Positions 1 to 9,077 of a stretch of 64,000 nt of DNA are shown here, in pieces; the stretch's first letter is position 1; each line of letters starts with the position of its first letter. The notes under the pieces are model-generated. The model was given only the letters and a program-made list of their open reading frames with translations, searched no databases and was not told the origin of the DNA. The stretch is from positions 1 to 64,000 of the forward strand of contig NZ_BOMG01000103.1 in NCBI RefSeq assembly GCF_016862075.1, given 5' to 3'. Source of the DNA: Actinoplanes couchii (GTDB taxonomy: Bacteria > Actinomycetota > Actinomycetes > Mycobacteriales > Micromonosporaceae). The translations under genes and the position numbers were made by a program.

Positions 1-191
1 TACGCAACAACCAGAAACAGACAAAGTGGAGCAACGGGAGAACACTGAAACCAAGGACGGCATAGCCAAAAGCCCGACCGTGTCGCACCCTTTGACCGAT
101 CAACTTCGGCTGCAGCACGAATCTGACTGGTCAGGGCTGTCATACGGTCACCCAGATCGGCTGACAGCGGCTGCCGGCGAATCGGGATCAC
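1..191 (-). CDS. Probable HNH endonuclease, N-terminal part (PtuB / TIGR02646-like), cut by window edge
   Basis: A GTG start at 191 overlaps the TGA stop of the upstream ATPase (GTGA), and the frame stays open to base 1, giving 63 codons. The first residues (VIPIRRQPLSADLGDRM, then a short helix-rich stretch) resemble the N-terminus of the TIGR02646/PtuB HNH proteins that sit directly behind AAA ATPases in Septu and retron-Ec78-type phage defence. The HNH motif itself would lie outside the window. The residues after about position 40 look less family-like, so a second frameshift is possible. The identification rests on start position, context and a short N-terminal resemblance only. Confidence 0.35.
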   Translation of the reverse strand, partial: MIPIRRQPLSADLGDRMTALTSQIRAAAEVDRSKGATRSGFWLCRPWFQCSPVAPLCLFLVVA

Positions 192-1557
192 GGTTGCGGG
201 TGCTCCACATCCGATACCAGGCGAGCCGCGATCTCGTCGATCCGCGCTACGGGTGAGCTGGTGAGCAGGTCCCGAAGCTGTTCATATCGCTGCACATCAG
301 GTTTCGCTGCGCGGCCGGTGATGACACTCGCCTCGAGGTCGACCAACTCCCGGCGTAACCTCACCGCCCGCTCGGAGTACGGGGTGTCGAGGCCGAACAG
401 TTCCGACATGACGGCGTCGTCGCCGCTACCGTAGACGATTCGCTCGTACAGATCCTGCTCGACGATCTGAGGCGGCATGTTCTCGTCAGGGCCGGGCAGA
501 CGGATCAGGCCTCGTTCATCCGCGGCTTGGCAGATGTAAGGGCTATGAGTGGTGACAATGAATTGAGTCCGCGTAAAATGCTGCTTCAACCAGCCGCCGA
601 TACGTTTCTGCCACGATACGTGAAGGTGTGCGTCAACCTCGTCGATGATGACCACACCGGGTGCGATGACTGTAGTGACCCCGTCCGTCTGGACGACGTC
701 AAGGTTGCCGTATGCCTCGTAGACCTGCTTCAGCACGTCAACGACCAGTGCGGCGACAGTGCGGTAGCCGTCACTCATCTCCCGAAGCGGGAATCGGTGC
801 TCGTCTCGTTCTACCCACAACCCATCGGAATCGACATCCTGGATCGCGTATCCGTCAGGAAGAAGGCCGTCACCGAGAACGGCGAGCGCGGCAGCCTTGA
901 GTTGATCGGCGCCGGCACGTCTTTCCAAGGACCGCAGATGTTGCTCGATGAGCCAGCTCACTCCTTCGGCGAGTGAGGCGTCCTCGTGGAAAAGGCTGGC
1001 CATGCGAGCGGCTGGACCGCGACTGAGCATCAGGCGCTGGGCATCGCCGGATCCACCGGCAAGGCGCCGAAACGGGCCGTAGCCCGCGCAGAACCAGCCG
1101 ACCGGATTGTCGTACCACGGCCCTCGCCGCGGTGCGGTCTTCCCGCCGCGGCGGAGAGTGTATTCGGCAATCGCGGGTTGCCGGACGTCGTGTGGACCGA
1201 AGAGATCATCACCGGGAAGATCCCAGCTCATGCCCGCCCAGAAAGGCCCGTGAGGTGGACGTCCGCCAGCTCCGAAGCGGTCGACATCCGCGTCGTAGCT
1301 GAGCTGCACCGCAGCGATTGCCCCATTTTCCCGACGGACACCCAACTCGCGAAGTCGGAGACCAGGTTCCGTGCTACACCAGGGCCGCCGATGGCCAGAG
1401 CGACAGCACGCAGAAGCGAGGTCTTCCCGGAGCCGTTACGGCCGGCGAGAACGGTCCATCCGGCGAAGGAACCATCAGGGCGAGTGAGATCGAGGGAGAC
1501 GTTCCGAGCCCCGTGGAAGCCACGTACGTTCTCCAGCCGGATCTCTTTGACATACAC
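188..1557 (-). pseudogene. AAA/ABC-type ATPase (PtuA/OLD-like) split by a -1 frameshift
   Basis: Two overlapping reading frames together encode one SMC/RecF-like ATPase of about 455 aa. The 5' frame (start 1557) carries MYVKEIRLENVRGF and the Walker A motif GRNGSGKTS (residues about 39-47). Family-like sequence then continues in another frame after about base 1357: (R)ELGVRRENGAIAA, an ABC-type signature (MSDGYRT), Walker B VVIIDEVDAHLH, and the H-loop segment FIVTTHSP. Around 1355-1362 one base appears missing (DFASW is read where DFRELG is expected). The stop overlaps the start of a putative HNH partner. Septu PtuA-like ATPases have this architecture. Either the gene is inactivated or the base is a sequencing error; the sequence alone cannot say which. 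Confidence 0.7.
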
Positions 1558-1682
1558 CTGGTATCTCCTCGCCTGCCGCCGGGCTCCGCGCCTGAAGATC
1601 GCGACCCGATCGCTGCCAGCGTATCGAGGCCGGCGGCGCCGCTTGCGTACCGCGTCCTCTTGTCGTCCGGCGGCGCTCGGGG

Positions 1683-1698
1683 GAATACGCCCGTATTC
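1683..1698. promoter_or_regulatory. Inverted repeat in the promoter region of the defence-like ATPase
   Basis: A 16-bp perfect inverted repeat (gaatacg-cc-cgtattc) lies about 125 bp upstream of the ATPase start at 1557, in the 165-bp gap before the hydrolase stop at 1723. It could be an operator or part of a terminator for the hydrolase gene, but no T-run follows it. Function is inferred from symmetry and position only. Confidence 0.3.
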
Positions 1699-1722
1699 GC
1701 GTCGACGTGGGGCGGAGCAGGG

Positions 1723-2451
1723 TCATTCCGACGACGGGGTGACTCCCGCGATGATCTGGGCGACGCGAGCCGGGTCGGCCAGATGCGGGAAGTGGCCGCC
1801 CGCTACGACCGTGACCTCGGCCCGCGGCGCCCAGGTCCGTAACCAGGCGATCTGCTTCTCCGACGGCGGACGGCCGCTCACCCAGTGGTAGCCGATACCG
1901 TCGGCGGTGAGTGCCGTGAGCCGGGCGGCGTTGTCGGCCTCGATGTCCGCGGCCGGCCGCTGCAGAATCTCGTCCCAGTAGCCGAGCAGCAGTTCCGGGC
2001 GCGGATCGGTGGCGGTGTCGACCAGGGTGCGGGCGTGCTCCGGCAACGTGTCGAGGCCCATCCCGGCCAGCATCCGGTCCCAGACGGTGCGCCAGTGCGG
2101 GCCGCGCAGGACCGGCTCGGCCGCCCGGACCGCGTCGCCGAACGGGCCGATCGTCAGCACCTGATCCAGGTTCACCACGCGGGAGGCCGGGTGGACGGCC
2201 GCGTACCCGGTCGCGATCACCGCGCCCAGCGAGTGCCCGGCCACCACCGGATCCACCAGGCCGGCCGTCTCCACCAGGGTGTGCAGGTGGTCGATGACGT
2301 CCGCGAGCGGGTACGCCGGCCAGTGCGGCGCGCTGCCGTGGCCGGGCAGGTCAGGGGCGAGCACCCGATGGCCCGGCGCCAGCGCGTCGCGCACCGGGCC
2401 CCAGGTGCGGTGGTCGTAGGTCAGGCCGTGCAGCAGGAGAATGTCGGTCAC
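1723..2451 (-). CDS. Alpha/beta-fold hydrolase
   Basis: A 242-aa alpha/beta hydrolase starting with GTG at 2451. Visible family marks are the oxyanion-hole motif LLHG (residues 5-8), DLPGHG in the following strand-loop, the nucleophile elbow GHSLG (Ser at about 93), and a late HFPHLADP histidine that fits the catalytic His. A Tyr/Trp-rich cap lies between residues 120 and 200. Such proteins hydrolyse esters, lactones or small amides; the substrate cannot be deduced. It lies 48 bp downstream of the TPR gene on the same strand and may be co-transcribed with it. No signal peptide is seen, so it is presumably cytoplasmic. Confidence 0.8.
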   Translation of the reverse strand: MTDILLLHGLTYDHRTWGPVRDALAPGHRVLAPDLPGHGSAPHWPAYPLADVIDHLHTLVETAGLVDPVVAGHSLGAVIATGYAAVHPASRVVNLDQVLTIGPFGDAVRAAEPVLRGPHWRTVWDRMLAGMGLDTLPEHARTLVDTATDPRPELLLGYWDEILQRPAADIEADNAARLTALTADGIGYHWVSGRPPSEKQIAWLRTWAPRAEVTVVAGGHFPHLADPARVAQIIAGVTPSSE

Positions 2452-2499
2452 ATACCGGAATGCGTTCCCTCCGGTGGAACGAATCGTTCGTCGGGCCGG

Positions 2500-4362
2500 T
2501 CACACCCGCCAGCGGGCCGGACCGCCCGGTGCCGGCTGGTATCGCAGGACCGCGCCGGTGCGCAGTGACGCACGCAGGTGCAGCGCCACGATCGGAGCGG
2601 CGGTGTCCAGGCGTCCGAGCACCGTGCTCAGGGCCCGGGTGGCGTTGACCCGGGCCCGTTCGGCTTCCGCGCCGTGCCGCCGGGGCCGGCCCGCGCCACC
2701 GGCCGCGGCCCGCAACTGGGCGACGAGCGCGCTCCGCTCCCGGGTCACCGTGCCGGCCACGGTCACGTCACCGGTGCGGTCGGCCTCGTCCAGACGCGCG
2801 TCCAGCTCGGACAACCGGCGGCGGTAGGTGTCCCGCGCGGTGGAGTCCAGCAGCGGTTCGGCGGGTGCGGTCCGTAGTCCGGCGCCTCCGGCGACCAGGT
2901 CCAGGGCGGCGATCTCCCGGCCCGGCGCGGCCAGCAGCGTACGCAGGAAGTGCAGGCCCCGGACGTCGCGCAGGCGTACGGTCGTGTCACCGGTCTCCAG
3001 CGTCCAGTCGTCGCCGGCGCCGGCGCGCAGCAGCCGCCACTCGTCCCCGCCGGGCTCGCCGATCGTGATGCCCAGCCGCCCGGCGAGCGACCGGGCACGT
3101 TCGGTGTCCCCGGGACGGCCGCGGGCGGCGAGAGTGGCGGCGAGCCAGGCGAGAGTGCCCAGCCGTTCCTCCTGCGCCACCGCCCGGTCGAAGTGGCCGA
3201 GGGCCTCGTCCCGTCGGCCGAGCCGGTGCGCGAGGCGACCGAGCAGGGCGTCGACGGTGCCGGTGACGGTGCTCGCGAAACCCCCGACCACCAGCCGTCC
3301 CCGGTACGGGACCAGGGCCGCGTACAGCAGATGGGCCGTTTGTTCCGTGCCGCCGTGCGCGGCGACCACCGCGAGATCGGCGACCGCGCCCAGCCAGCGC
3401 GGACCGGTCCCGGCGAGCACCGCGGGCAGCACCCGGTCCAGTTCCAGCAGCGCCTCGTCGTCGCGGCCCGCCGCCAGCAGCACCCGGGCCACGGTGGCGC
3501 CGAAGAACTGGCCGGGCACGGTGCGGGCCATCTCCCGCAGCGGCTCGATCGGCGGGCCGGGCTGCCCGCGCAGCAACGCGAGCTGGCCCCGCAGGCCGGC
3601 GGTCAACCGGTTCGTGTCGGAGATCCCCGCGCGATGCCCGGCCTCCTCGGCCTGGTCGGTCAGCGAGTCGGCCGCCGCCAGACGGCCCCGGGCCGCCTCG
3701 AACACGGCCTGCCGGGACAACACGATCACCTTCGCCGGTACGTCGCCGAGCAGCTCACCGGCACGGCCGTAGGTGACCAGTGCGGTCTCCGCCGCTTCCA
3801 GGTCACCCAGCTCGGTCAGTGCGGTGAACCGCCACAGCATGCCGCTCAGCTCGGTCTCCGGATCCCCGGCCCGGCAGGCCAGGCCGATGATCTCGGCGGC
3901 CGTGTCCAGCCGGTCGGTGGCCCCCGCCGGATCCCAGAGCGCGTGCAGCCGGCCGTCGAGTGCCCGGGCCAGGGCCCGGCCGTCACCGTCGGCGCGGGCC
4001 AGGGCCACCGCCTCGTCCACCAGGGTGCGGCGGCGCTCGACGGCGGCCGGGTCGCCGAGCAGTTCGCGGGCCAGCCGGATGAGCACGCGGGCGCGGACGG
4101 CGACCGGAAGGGATCGCTCGGCCGCCGTCTCCAGCAACCGGACCAGCGCCACGTCCGGGATGAGGAAACCGGAGCGGGACGGCACGCTCAACGCCAGCTC
4201 CGCCACCGGATCACCGGCACCGGGCACGAACTCTCCGGCCAACCGCAGCGCCGGCCCGCGACGGCCACCGGTGACCAGCCAGATCGCGTGCACCAGATCC
4301 CGGTCGTGGCCGGGCAGGAGCACACTCAGCTCGGCCACGGAGAGCGGCTCGTCGATCCTCAC
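2500..4362 (-). CDS. Large TPR-like protein with actinobacterial regulator-type C-terminal domain
   Basis: A 620-aa, Ala/Leu/Arg-rich protein built of helical TPR-like hairpins (roughly residues 80-420). A C-terminal part (about 440-620) contains WTLETGDTTVRLRDVRGLHFLRTLL and a later block RERSALVAQLRAA, a layout I know from the ends of actinobacterial STAND/LuxR-type and adenylate-cyclase-linked ATPases. No P-loop is present, so it is like the C-terminal half of such regulators without the NTPase. The N-terminal 40 residues (ELSVLLPGHDRDLVHAIWLV) resemble the lid region of an AAA module. GTG start at 4362. Role unknown; a protein-interaction or signalling scaffold is the most likely guess. 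Confidence 0.65.
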   Translation of the reverse strand: MRIDEPLSVAELSVLLPGHDRDLVHAIWLVTGGRRGPALRLAGEFVPGAGDPVAELALSVPSRSGFLIPDVALVRLLETAAERSLPVAVRARVLIRLARELLGDPAAVERRRTLVDEAVALARADGDGRALARALDGRLHALWDPAGATDRLDTAAEIIGLACRAGDPETELSGMLWRFTALTELGDLEAAETALVTYGRAGELLGDVPAKVIVLSRQAVFEAARGRLAAADSLTDQAEEAGHRAGISDTNRLTAGLRGQLALLRGQPGPPIEPLREMARTVPGQFFGATVARVLLAAGRDDEALLELDRVLPAVLAGTGPRWLGAVADLAVVAAHGGTEQTAHLLYAALVPYRGRLVVGGFASTVTGTVDALLGRLAHRLGRRDEALGHFDRAVAQEERLGTLAWLAATLAARGRPGDTERARSLAGRLGITIGEPGGDEWRLLRAGAGDDWTLETGDTTVRLRDVRGLHFLRTLLAAPGREIAALDLVAGGAGLRTAPAEPLLDSTARDTYRRRLSELDARLDEADRTGDVTVAGTVTRERSALVAQLRAAAGGAGRPRRHGAEAERARVNATRALSTVLGRLDTAAPIVALHLRASLRTGAVLRYQPAPGGPARWRV

Positions 4363-4403
4363 CCACCCCAGCGTAGGTCCGCCTTCTCCGGTCCCGATAC
4401 CGG

Positions 4404-4451
4404 GCTCAGGGCACCCCGGCGCTGACGGCTCAGAGCACCCCGGCGCTGACG
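4404..4451. repeat. 24-bp tandem duplication at the 3' end of the MFS gene
   Basis: Two head-to-tail copies of a 24-base unit (gctcagRgcaccccggcgctg...) occupy 4404-4427 and 4428-4451, differing at one position. Each copy contains the minus-strand stop codon TGA, so the MFS gene ends in the copy nearer to its body and the other copy is 3' untranslated. A recent replication-slippage event is the simplest reading. Confidence 0.8.
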
Positions 4452-5468
4452 GTGAGCGCGGCGGCCGCGGCGAACTGCGGGATGGTGGCCAGAGTCCCCG
4501 CGGCGGCTCCCGGAACCGATCCGGTGAGGGCCGTCGCGGTCAACCGCGGCAGGACGACGCCCATTGCGGCGCCGCAGACGACGAGCAGCCCACCGGGATA
4601 CCCGGCGGCCACGGTCAGGATCAGCGCCGGTACGGCCACCGCGGCGAGCACCACCGGCCGGCGCAGCACGGAGAAGAGCGCGAAGGCGGCACCGTACCCG
4701 ACCGGGACCAGCGGGTGCACGTCCGGGCGCAGTGCGGTCAACAGCAACAGGACGGCCTGGCACGCGTACGCCACACCCGTGCCCGACGCCGCCAGCACGG
4801 CCGCACGTCCGGCGAACACCGCCCGGCCGCGCCGTCGATACGCCCACCCGAGCGGCGCCACCGCCACCGTGCCCAGCAGGATCCAGGCCGGGCCGCCGGT
4901 CAGCCGCACGACGACGAGCGGCCCCAGCACCGACAGCGGCACCAGGATCCCCAGCACCAGCCCGGCCACGTCGCCGCGCCCACCCGCGGCGGGCGGAAAC
5001 CGGCCGGGCCGCACTAGCATGACCACCGTCGCGGCGGCCTGGATCACGAACAGGACCCGCCACGAGCCGCCCGACACCACGGCGGCCAGCTGACCCGTCA
5101 CGCTCGCGGCACCGAGCACCGCCGCGAGCCGGTGGTACGCCGCCGGCCCGGCGATCGCGGTCAGCGCGAACGCCTGCGGCACCATCGCCGCCGCCGCGAG
5201 CCCCTGCAGGGCCCGGCCGCCGACGAGAACCGCCGGGCCCGGTGCGAGCGCGCAGACCACACAGCCCACCAGGTATCCGGCGGCGCCGGCCCGGAACAGC
5301 CGGCGGGTGCCGTACCGGTCGCCGAGCACGCCGCCGGTCACGAGACCGGCGGCGTACGTGGTGGAGAAGGCGGCCAGCACCAGCGCCGCGCCCGTGCCAC
5401 ATCTGTGGCGCGACCGTGCTGACGGCGAAGAAGTCGAACACCGCCAGGAACGGCGCGAGCAACACCAT
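4430..5468 (-). pseudogene. MFS (DHA2-like) transporter gene with a frameshift near 5400
   Basis: The start at 5468 gives a typical first transmembrane segment (MVLLAPFLAVFDFFAVSTVAPQ), but after APQM around base 5400 the hydrophobic MFS sequence (AALVLAAFSTTYAAGLVTGG, then the loop motif GDRYGTRR) continues only in the next frame, to a stop at 4430. The downstream frame has about ten further hydrophobic segments and encodes a rather short MFS protein (about 345 aa combined). The start lies 3 bp after the stop of the esterase-RidA gene, so it is the last gene of a three-gene unit and would export or import a product related to the two hydrolases. Either broken or a sequencing error. Confidence 0.7.
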
Positions 5469-5471
5469 CGG

Positions 5472-7217
5472 TCAGTCCAGCACTGCCAGCGCGTCGACCT
5501 CGACCAGCACACCCGGCGGCAGCTGCATGTAGACGGTCGTCCGAGCCGGGTACGGGGTGCCGGCCAGCTCGGCGTAGGCCTCGTTCATCTCGATCAGATG
5601 ACCGGGATGGGTGAGGTAGACGCGCAGCATCACCACGTCCGTGAGACTCGCGCCACCGGCGGCCAGGACCGCGAGGACGTTGCGCAGCGCACGCGTGGTC
5701 TGTTCGGTGACGGTATTCCCGCTGATCTGCCCGGTCACCGGATCGAACGGCAGCTGACCCGACACCTGCAGGATGTTGCCCTTGCGGATGCCCTGCGACA
5801 GTGGCGCCGCCGGGACCGGGGCCGCGGTGGTGAACACGGGTGTGCGCCGCCGCCACGCCCGGCGTTCGGGTCCGCGCGGGTCGTCGGCCGGCTGCCAGGT
5901 GCGGCCGATCCGCATCGTCGTCCGGCGGTCCGTGTCGTACGCCGGCCAGCCGGGATCCCCGGTCCGGGCGAAACGGATCCAGGCGTCGTGCATCGGCCCC
6001 GGGCCGAAGACGTGCGGCAGCTCGATCGTGTGGGTCGCGCCGAGCCGCGGGGCACGCCGGCCGAACTCGTACAGGAAGGTCGCCGTCCGGGTCTGCCGGG
6101 CGTGTGCCCCCGCCAGTGCCCAGGTGCCCGCGCCGAAGAGGCCGTCACCGAGGATCGCCGAGCGCAGTTCCGCCTCGGTCGCCTCCGGGCGGTGTGCCCG
6201 GTACGCCGCGACCAGGCGTTCCGGCTCCCGATGGGCGGCGGCCGCCGTGTCTAGCACGTCGGCGCTGGTGGAGCTGTCGTACCTGCCGACCGGGATCAGG
6301 TAGAGGTTGCCCTCCTCGGTGTTGGTGCCGGCGAGCAGATCCACGTCGACGGCGAGCGTGTCCGCCGGTTGTGCCGCCAGCACCAGGCTGAACGGGCTGA
6401 GCCCGAGCAGCGGATCGGTGTCGGCCGCCGTGCGCAGATCGATCCCGGCCAGCCCGGCGGCGGCCTCGACCAGCTGCTCGTCGGGGATCGCCGCGAACGC
6501 CGCCACGGTCGCCTCGATGCCCAGTTTCGCGGCCGCGGCCGCGGTGACCCGGGCCCCCTGTTCCGGGCTGAACGCGCCCAGCCCGGAACCGCTCTGCACG
6601 ATCGCCCGGTGGAACAGTCCGGCCGCCTGCGGGGTGGCGAGCACACCGCCGACGACGGTGGCTCCGGCGGACTGCCCGAAAAGGGTCACGTTCTCCGGGT
6701 CGCCGCCGAAGGCGGCGATGTTCTCCCGCACCCAGCGCAACGCGGCCACCACGTCGAGCAGCCCCCGGTTGGCGGGAGCACCCGGGAGGTCCAGGAAACC
6801 GGCGATCCCGAGGCGGTAGTTGACGGTGACCAGCACGACGCCGTCGTGGGCGAACTGCGTGCCGTCGTAGGCGGACGCCCGGTTGGAGCCGGCGACGAAC
6901 CCGCCGCCGTGCACGAACACCATCACCGGCGCGCCGTGACCGGCCGTGTCGGGTGTCCAGACGTTGACGGTCAGGTAGTCCTCGCCCCGGTGCCAGCCGT
7001 CGCCGAAGTAGTGCGACATGTCGACGTCACCGAGCCGGCGCTCGGCCTGCGGCGCGTTCGGCCCGAACGCGGTGGCGTCGCGTACCCCGTCCCAGGGTTC
7101 GTGGGGTTCCGGCGCCGCGAAGCGGGTGGCGCCGGTGGGCGCGGCGGCGTACGGGATGTTCAGGAAGGCCGCCCCGTACCCGCGGACGTCGCCCTGTGCG
7201 GTGGTGACGATGCTCAT
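5472..7217 (-). CDS. Type-B carboxylesterase fused to a RidA (YjgF/UK114) domain
   Basis: A 581-aa two-domain protein. Residues about 1-455 form a type-B carboxylesterase: the oxyanion segment VFVHGGGFVAGS, the nucleophile motif FGQSAGA (Ser near 184), the charge-relay region TNTEEGN and the late ELPHVFG histidine are present. From about residue 462 a complete RidA fold follows (LSQGIRKGNILQVSGQLPFD ... EMNEAYAEL ... PARTTV), including the Arg of PARTTV that binds the carboxylate of enamine/imine substrates. No signal peptide. Its start overlaps the stop of the MBL gene (ATGA) and its stop lies 3 bp before the MFS start. Fusion of an esterase with an enamine deaminase is unusual and suggests that ester cleavage releases a reactive imine/enamine. 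Confidence 0.85.
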   Translation of the reverse strand: MSIVTTAQGDVRGYGAAFLNIPYAAAPTGATRFAAPEPHEPWDGVRDATAFGPNAPQAERRLGDVDMSHYFGDGWHRGEDYLTVNVWTPDTAGHGAPVMVFVHGGGFVAGSNRASAYDGTQFAHDGVVLVTVNYRLGIAGFLDLPGAPANRGLLDVVAALRWVRENIAAFGGDPENVTLFGQSAGATVVGGVLATPQAAGLFHRAIVQSGSGLGAFSPEQGARVTAAAAAKLGIEATVAAFAAIPDEQLVEAAAGLAGIDLRTAADTDPLLGLSPFSLVLAAQPADTLAVDVDLLAGTNTEEGNLYLIPVGRYDSSTSADVLDTAAAAHREPERLVAAYRAHRPEATEAELRSAILGDGLFGAGTWALAGAHARQTRTATFLYEFGRRAPRLGATHTIELPHVFGPGPMHDAWIRFARTGDPGWPAYDTDRRTTMRIGRTWQPADDPRGPERRAWRRRTPVFTTAAPVPAAPLSQGIRKGNILQVSGQLPFDPVTGQISGNTVTEQTTRALRNVLAVLAAGGASLTDVVMLRVYLTHPGHLIEMNEAYAELAGTPYPARTTVYMQLPPGVLVEVDALAVLD

Positions 7218-8119
7218 CGGAACGCCGCCCAGTCCTTGATGCCGAACCGGTCGCCGTCGCGGGTGACCTCCAGCGCGCCCGCGCCGGGGAAGTGGGCCGG
7301 CACGACCAGCGCGTTGTGGTCGGCGGCCCAGCCCAGCAGGCGGCGGCGGGTGGCGGCAGCGGCGGCCGGGTCCTCGCAGAAACAGCTGTTGGCATCCGGT
7401 TCCAGGACCTGCACCGGGCTGTGCATGAGGTCGCCGACGAACAGCGCCCGGTCGGTGCCGGACGTCAGGGTCAGCACGCTCGACCCCGGGGTGTGCCCCG
7501 GCGCCGCCTCCAGCAGCAGGTTGCCGTCGATGCGGTGCACACCTTCCCAGAGCAAGGTCTGACCCGCCTGGTGTACGGGTACCACGCTGTCCTCGAACAC
7601 GTTCTGGTTACCGCGCCCCAGCACCGTGGGACTGTCGTTCGCCGGGTTCCAGAAGTCGAAGTCGGCCCGCGGCATCAGGTAGGTGGCGTTCGGGAACGTC
7701 GGCACCCACTCGCGGTCGTGCAGGTGGGTGTTCCAGCCGACGTGGTCGATGTGCAGGTGGGTGTTGACGACGATGTCGACGTCCTCCGGGCGGACCCCGG
7801 CGCGGGCCAGGTTGCCGAGGAAGTCCGTCTCGCGGTGGGACCACACCGGGGCGTACGGCCGCTCCTTGTGGTTACCCACCCCGGTGTCGATCAGGATCGT
7901 CCGGCCCTCGCTGCGCAGCAGCCAGGTCTGGATCGCCGAGTTGACGATGTTCGTGGCCGGGTCGAGGAAGGTCGGCTGCAACCATCCGGCGTTGTCGGCC
8001 CAGACCCGTGCCGAGTTGTCGGGAAGGAACACGTCAGGTGTCATCTCGACCGTGCCGTAGTACTCCCAGACCCGGGTGATCGACACGTCACCCAGCTGAA
8101 TGGTGTTGATGTCCGTCAT
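7214..8119 (-). CDS. Metallo-beta-lactamase-fold hydrolase (lactonase-like)
   Basis: A 301-aa protein read from ATG at 8119; longer upstream in-frame starts run into the divergent regulator promoter and are not family-like. It has the MBL metal motif HLHIDHVG (HxHxDH) near residue 110, a later APGHTPGS histidine, and the VGDLMHSP aspartate, so both zinc sites appear complete. The arrangement is close to AHL-lactonase/methyl-parathion-hydrolase type enzymes (AiiA-like branch). First gene of a unit with the esterase-RidA fusion (4-bp ATGA overlap) and an MFS gene, divergent from an XRE/MmyB-type regulator that probably controls it. Substrate unknown; lactone or organo-ester are the likely classes. 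Confidence 0.85.
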   Translation of the reverse strand: MTDINTIQLGDVSITRVWEYYGTVEMTPDVFLPDNSARVWADNAGWLQPTFLDPATNIVNSAIQTWLLRSEGRTILIDTGVGNHKERPYAPVWSHRETDFLGNLARAGVRPEDVDIVVNTHLHIDHVGWNTHLHDREWVPTFPNATYLMPRADFDFWNPANDSPTVLGRGNQNVFEDSVVPVHQAGQTLLWEGVHRIDGNLLLEAAPGHTPGSSVLTLTSGTDRALFVGDLMHSPVQVLEPDANSCFCEDPAAAAATRRRLLGWAADHNALVVPAHFPGAGALEVTRDGDRFGIKDWAAFR

Positions 8120-8222
8120 GCCGTCGATCCTGGGAAAAGCCGGCCGTCCCATCCAGACCCGCTGTTTCCTACCCCTGTCAGGTGCAGGCAGCGGACCGGG
8201 CGTCCCGCGCATACTTGCCGTC
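8120..8222. promoter_or_regulatory. Divergent promoter region between MBL unit and XRE regulator
   Basis: A 103-bp spacer separates two divergent starts. For the plus-strand regulator a -10-like catact lies only about 8 bp upstream of ATG 8223 and no Shine-Dalgarno sequence is visible, which suggests a leaderless transcript. A small inverted element (cctg...cagg, about 8173-8186) could be the regulator's binding site. This is inference from layout. Confidence 0.35.
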
Positions 8223-9074
8223 ATGGAAGCGCGTTCGCCGCTCGGCGAGTTCCTGCAGGCCAAGCGGGCGCGAGTCAGCCCCGACGACGTCGGGCTGCCC
8301 CGGTACGGCGAGCGCCGCCGGGTGCCCGGCCTGCGCCGTGAGGAACTCGCCATGCTCGCCGGAGTCAGCGCCGGCTACTACACCCGCCTGGAGCAGGGAC
8401 AGTCGCTCAACGCCTCGGCCGAGGTCCTCGACGCGATCGCCGGGGCCATGCAGCTCACCGCCGCCGAACGCGAGCACCTGCACGTCCTGTCCGCGACCGT
8501 GCCCCGCCGGGTACACCCCGCGACCCCGCCGCGGGAACACGCCGACACCGGGCTCCGCACCCTGCTGGCCACGATGACCGAGGTGCCGGCGCTGGTCACC
8601 GGCCGGCGCAACGACGTGCTCGCCTGGAACCGGGCCGGGCACGCGCTGTTCGCCGGGCACCTCGCCTTCACCGCCCCGGACGACCCGGGCACCCGCCCCA
8701 ACATGTCACGGATGGTCTTCCTCGACGCGCACACCCGCGCCCTCTACCGGAACTGGCCGGTCAAGGCCCGCGCCGTCGTCGGCAACCTGCGGATGACGAC
8801 CGGCCGCAATCCCGGCGACACCGCCCTGGCCGCCCTGGTCGGGGAACTGGCCATCGAGAGCGCCGATTTCGCCCGGATGTGGGCCGAACACCTGGTCGAC
8901 CCGTGCGGCCGGGACACCTACACCCTCAGCCACCCGATCGTCGGCGATCTCACCGTCACCCAGCAGACCTTGACCGTGCCCCAGGAGCACCAGCAGTCCC
9001 TGATCACCGTCACCGCCGAGCCCGGTTCACCCTCCGCCGCCGCCCTGGCCGTGCTCTACCTCTACCTGGCGTAG
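8223..9074 (+). CDS. XRE-family regulator with MmyB-like ligand-binding domain
   Basis: A 283-aa protein starting at ATG 8223. Residues about 8-85 are an XRE helix-turn-helix (RRVPGLRREELAMLAGVSAG, then YYTRLEQGQ). Residues about 105-280 are the MmyB-like/MLTR-LBD PAS-like domain (VPALVTGRRNDVLAWNRAGHAL), which in relatives binds a fatty-acid-like ligand. Many members sit divergent from a short-chain oxidoreductase or hydrolase gene and control it. Here it is divergent from the MBL/esterase-RidA/MFS unit and ends 3 bp before the convergent SDR stop. Role inferred: ligand-responsive control of the divergent unit. Confidence 0.9.
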   Translation: MEARSPLGEFLQAKRARVSPDDVGLPRYGERRRVPGLRREELAMLAGVSAGYYTRLEQGQSLNASAEVLDAIAGAMQLTAAEREHLHVLSATVPRRVHPATPPREHADTGLRTLLATMTEVPALVTGRRNDVLAWNRAGHALFAGHLAFTAPDDPGTRPNMSRMVFLDAHTRALYRNWPVKARAVVGNLRMTTGRNPGDTALAALVGELAIESADFARMWAEHLVDPCGRDTYTLSHPIVGDLTVTQQTLTVPQEHQQSLITVTAEPGSPSAAALAVLYLYLA

Positions 9075-9077
9075 CGC

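Noticed and set aside
8100..8222. Longer starts for the MBL gene and for the XRE gene into their common spacer
   Set aside because: The added residues are not family-like and overlap the divergent promoter region.
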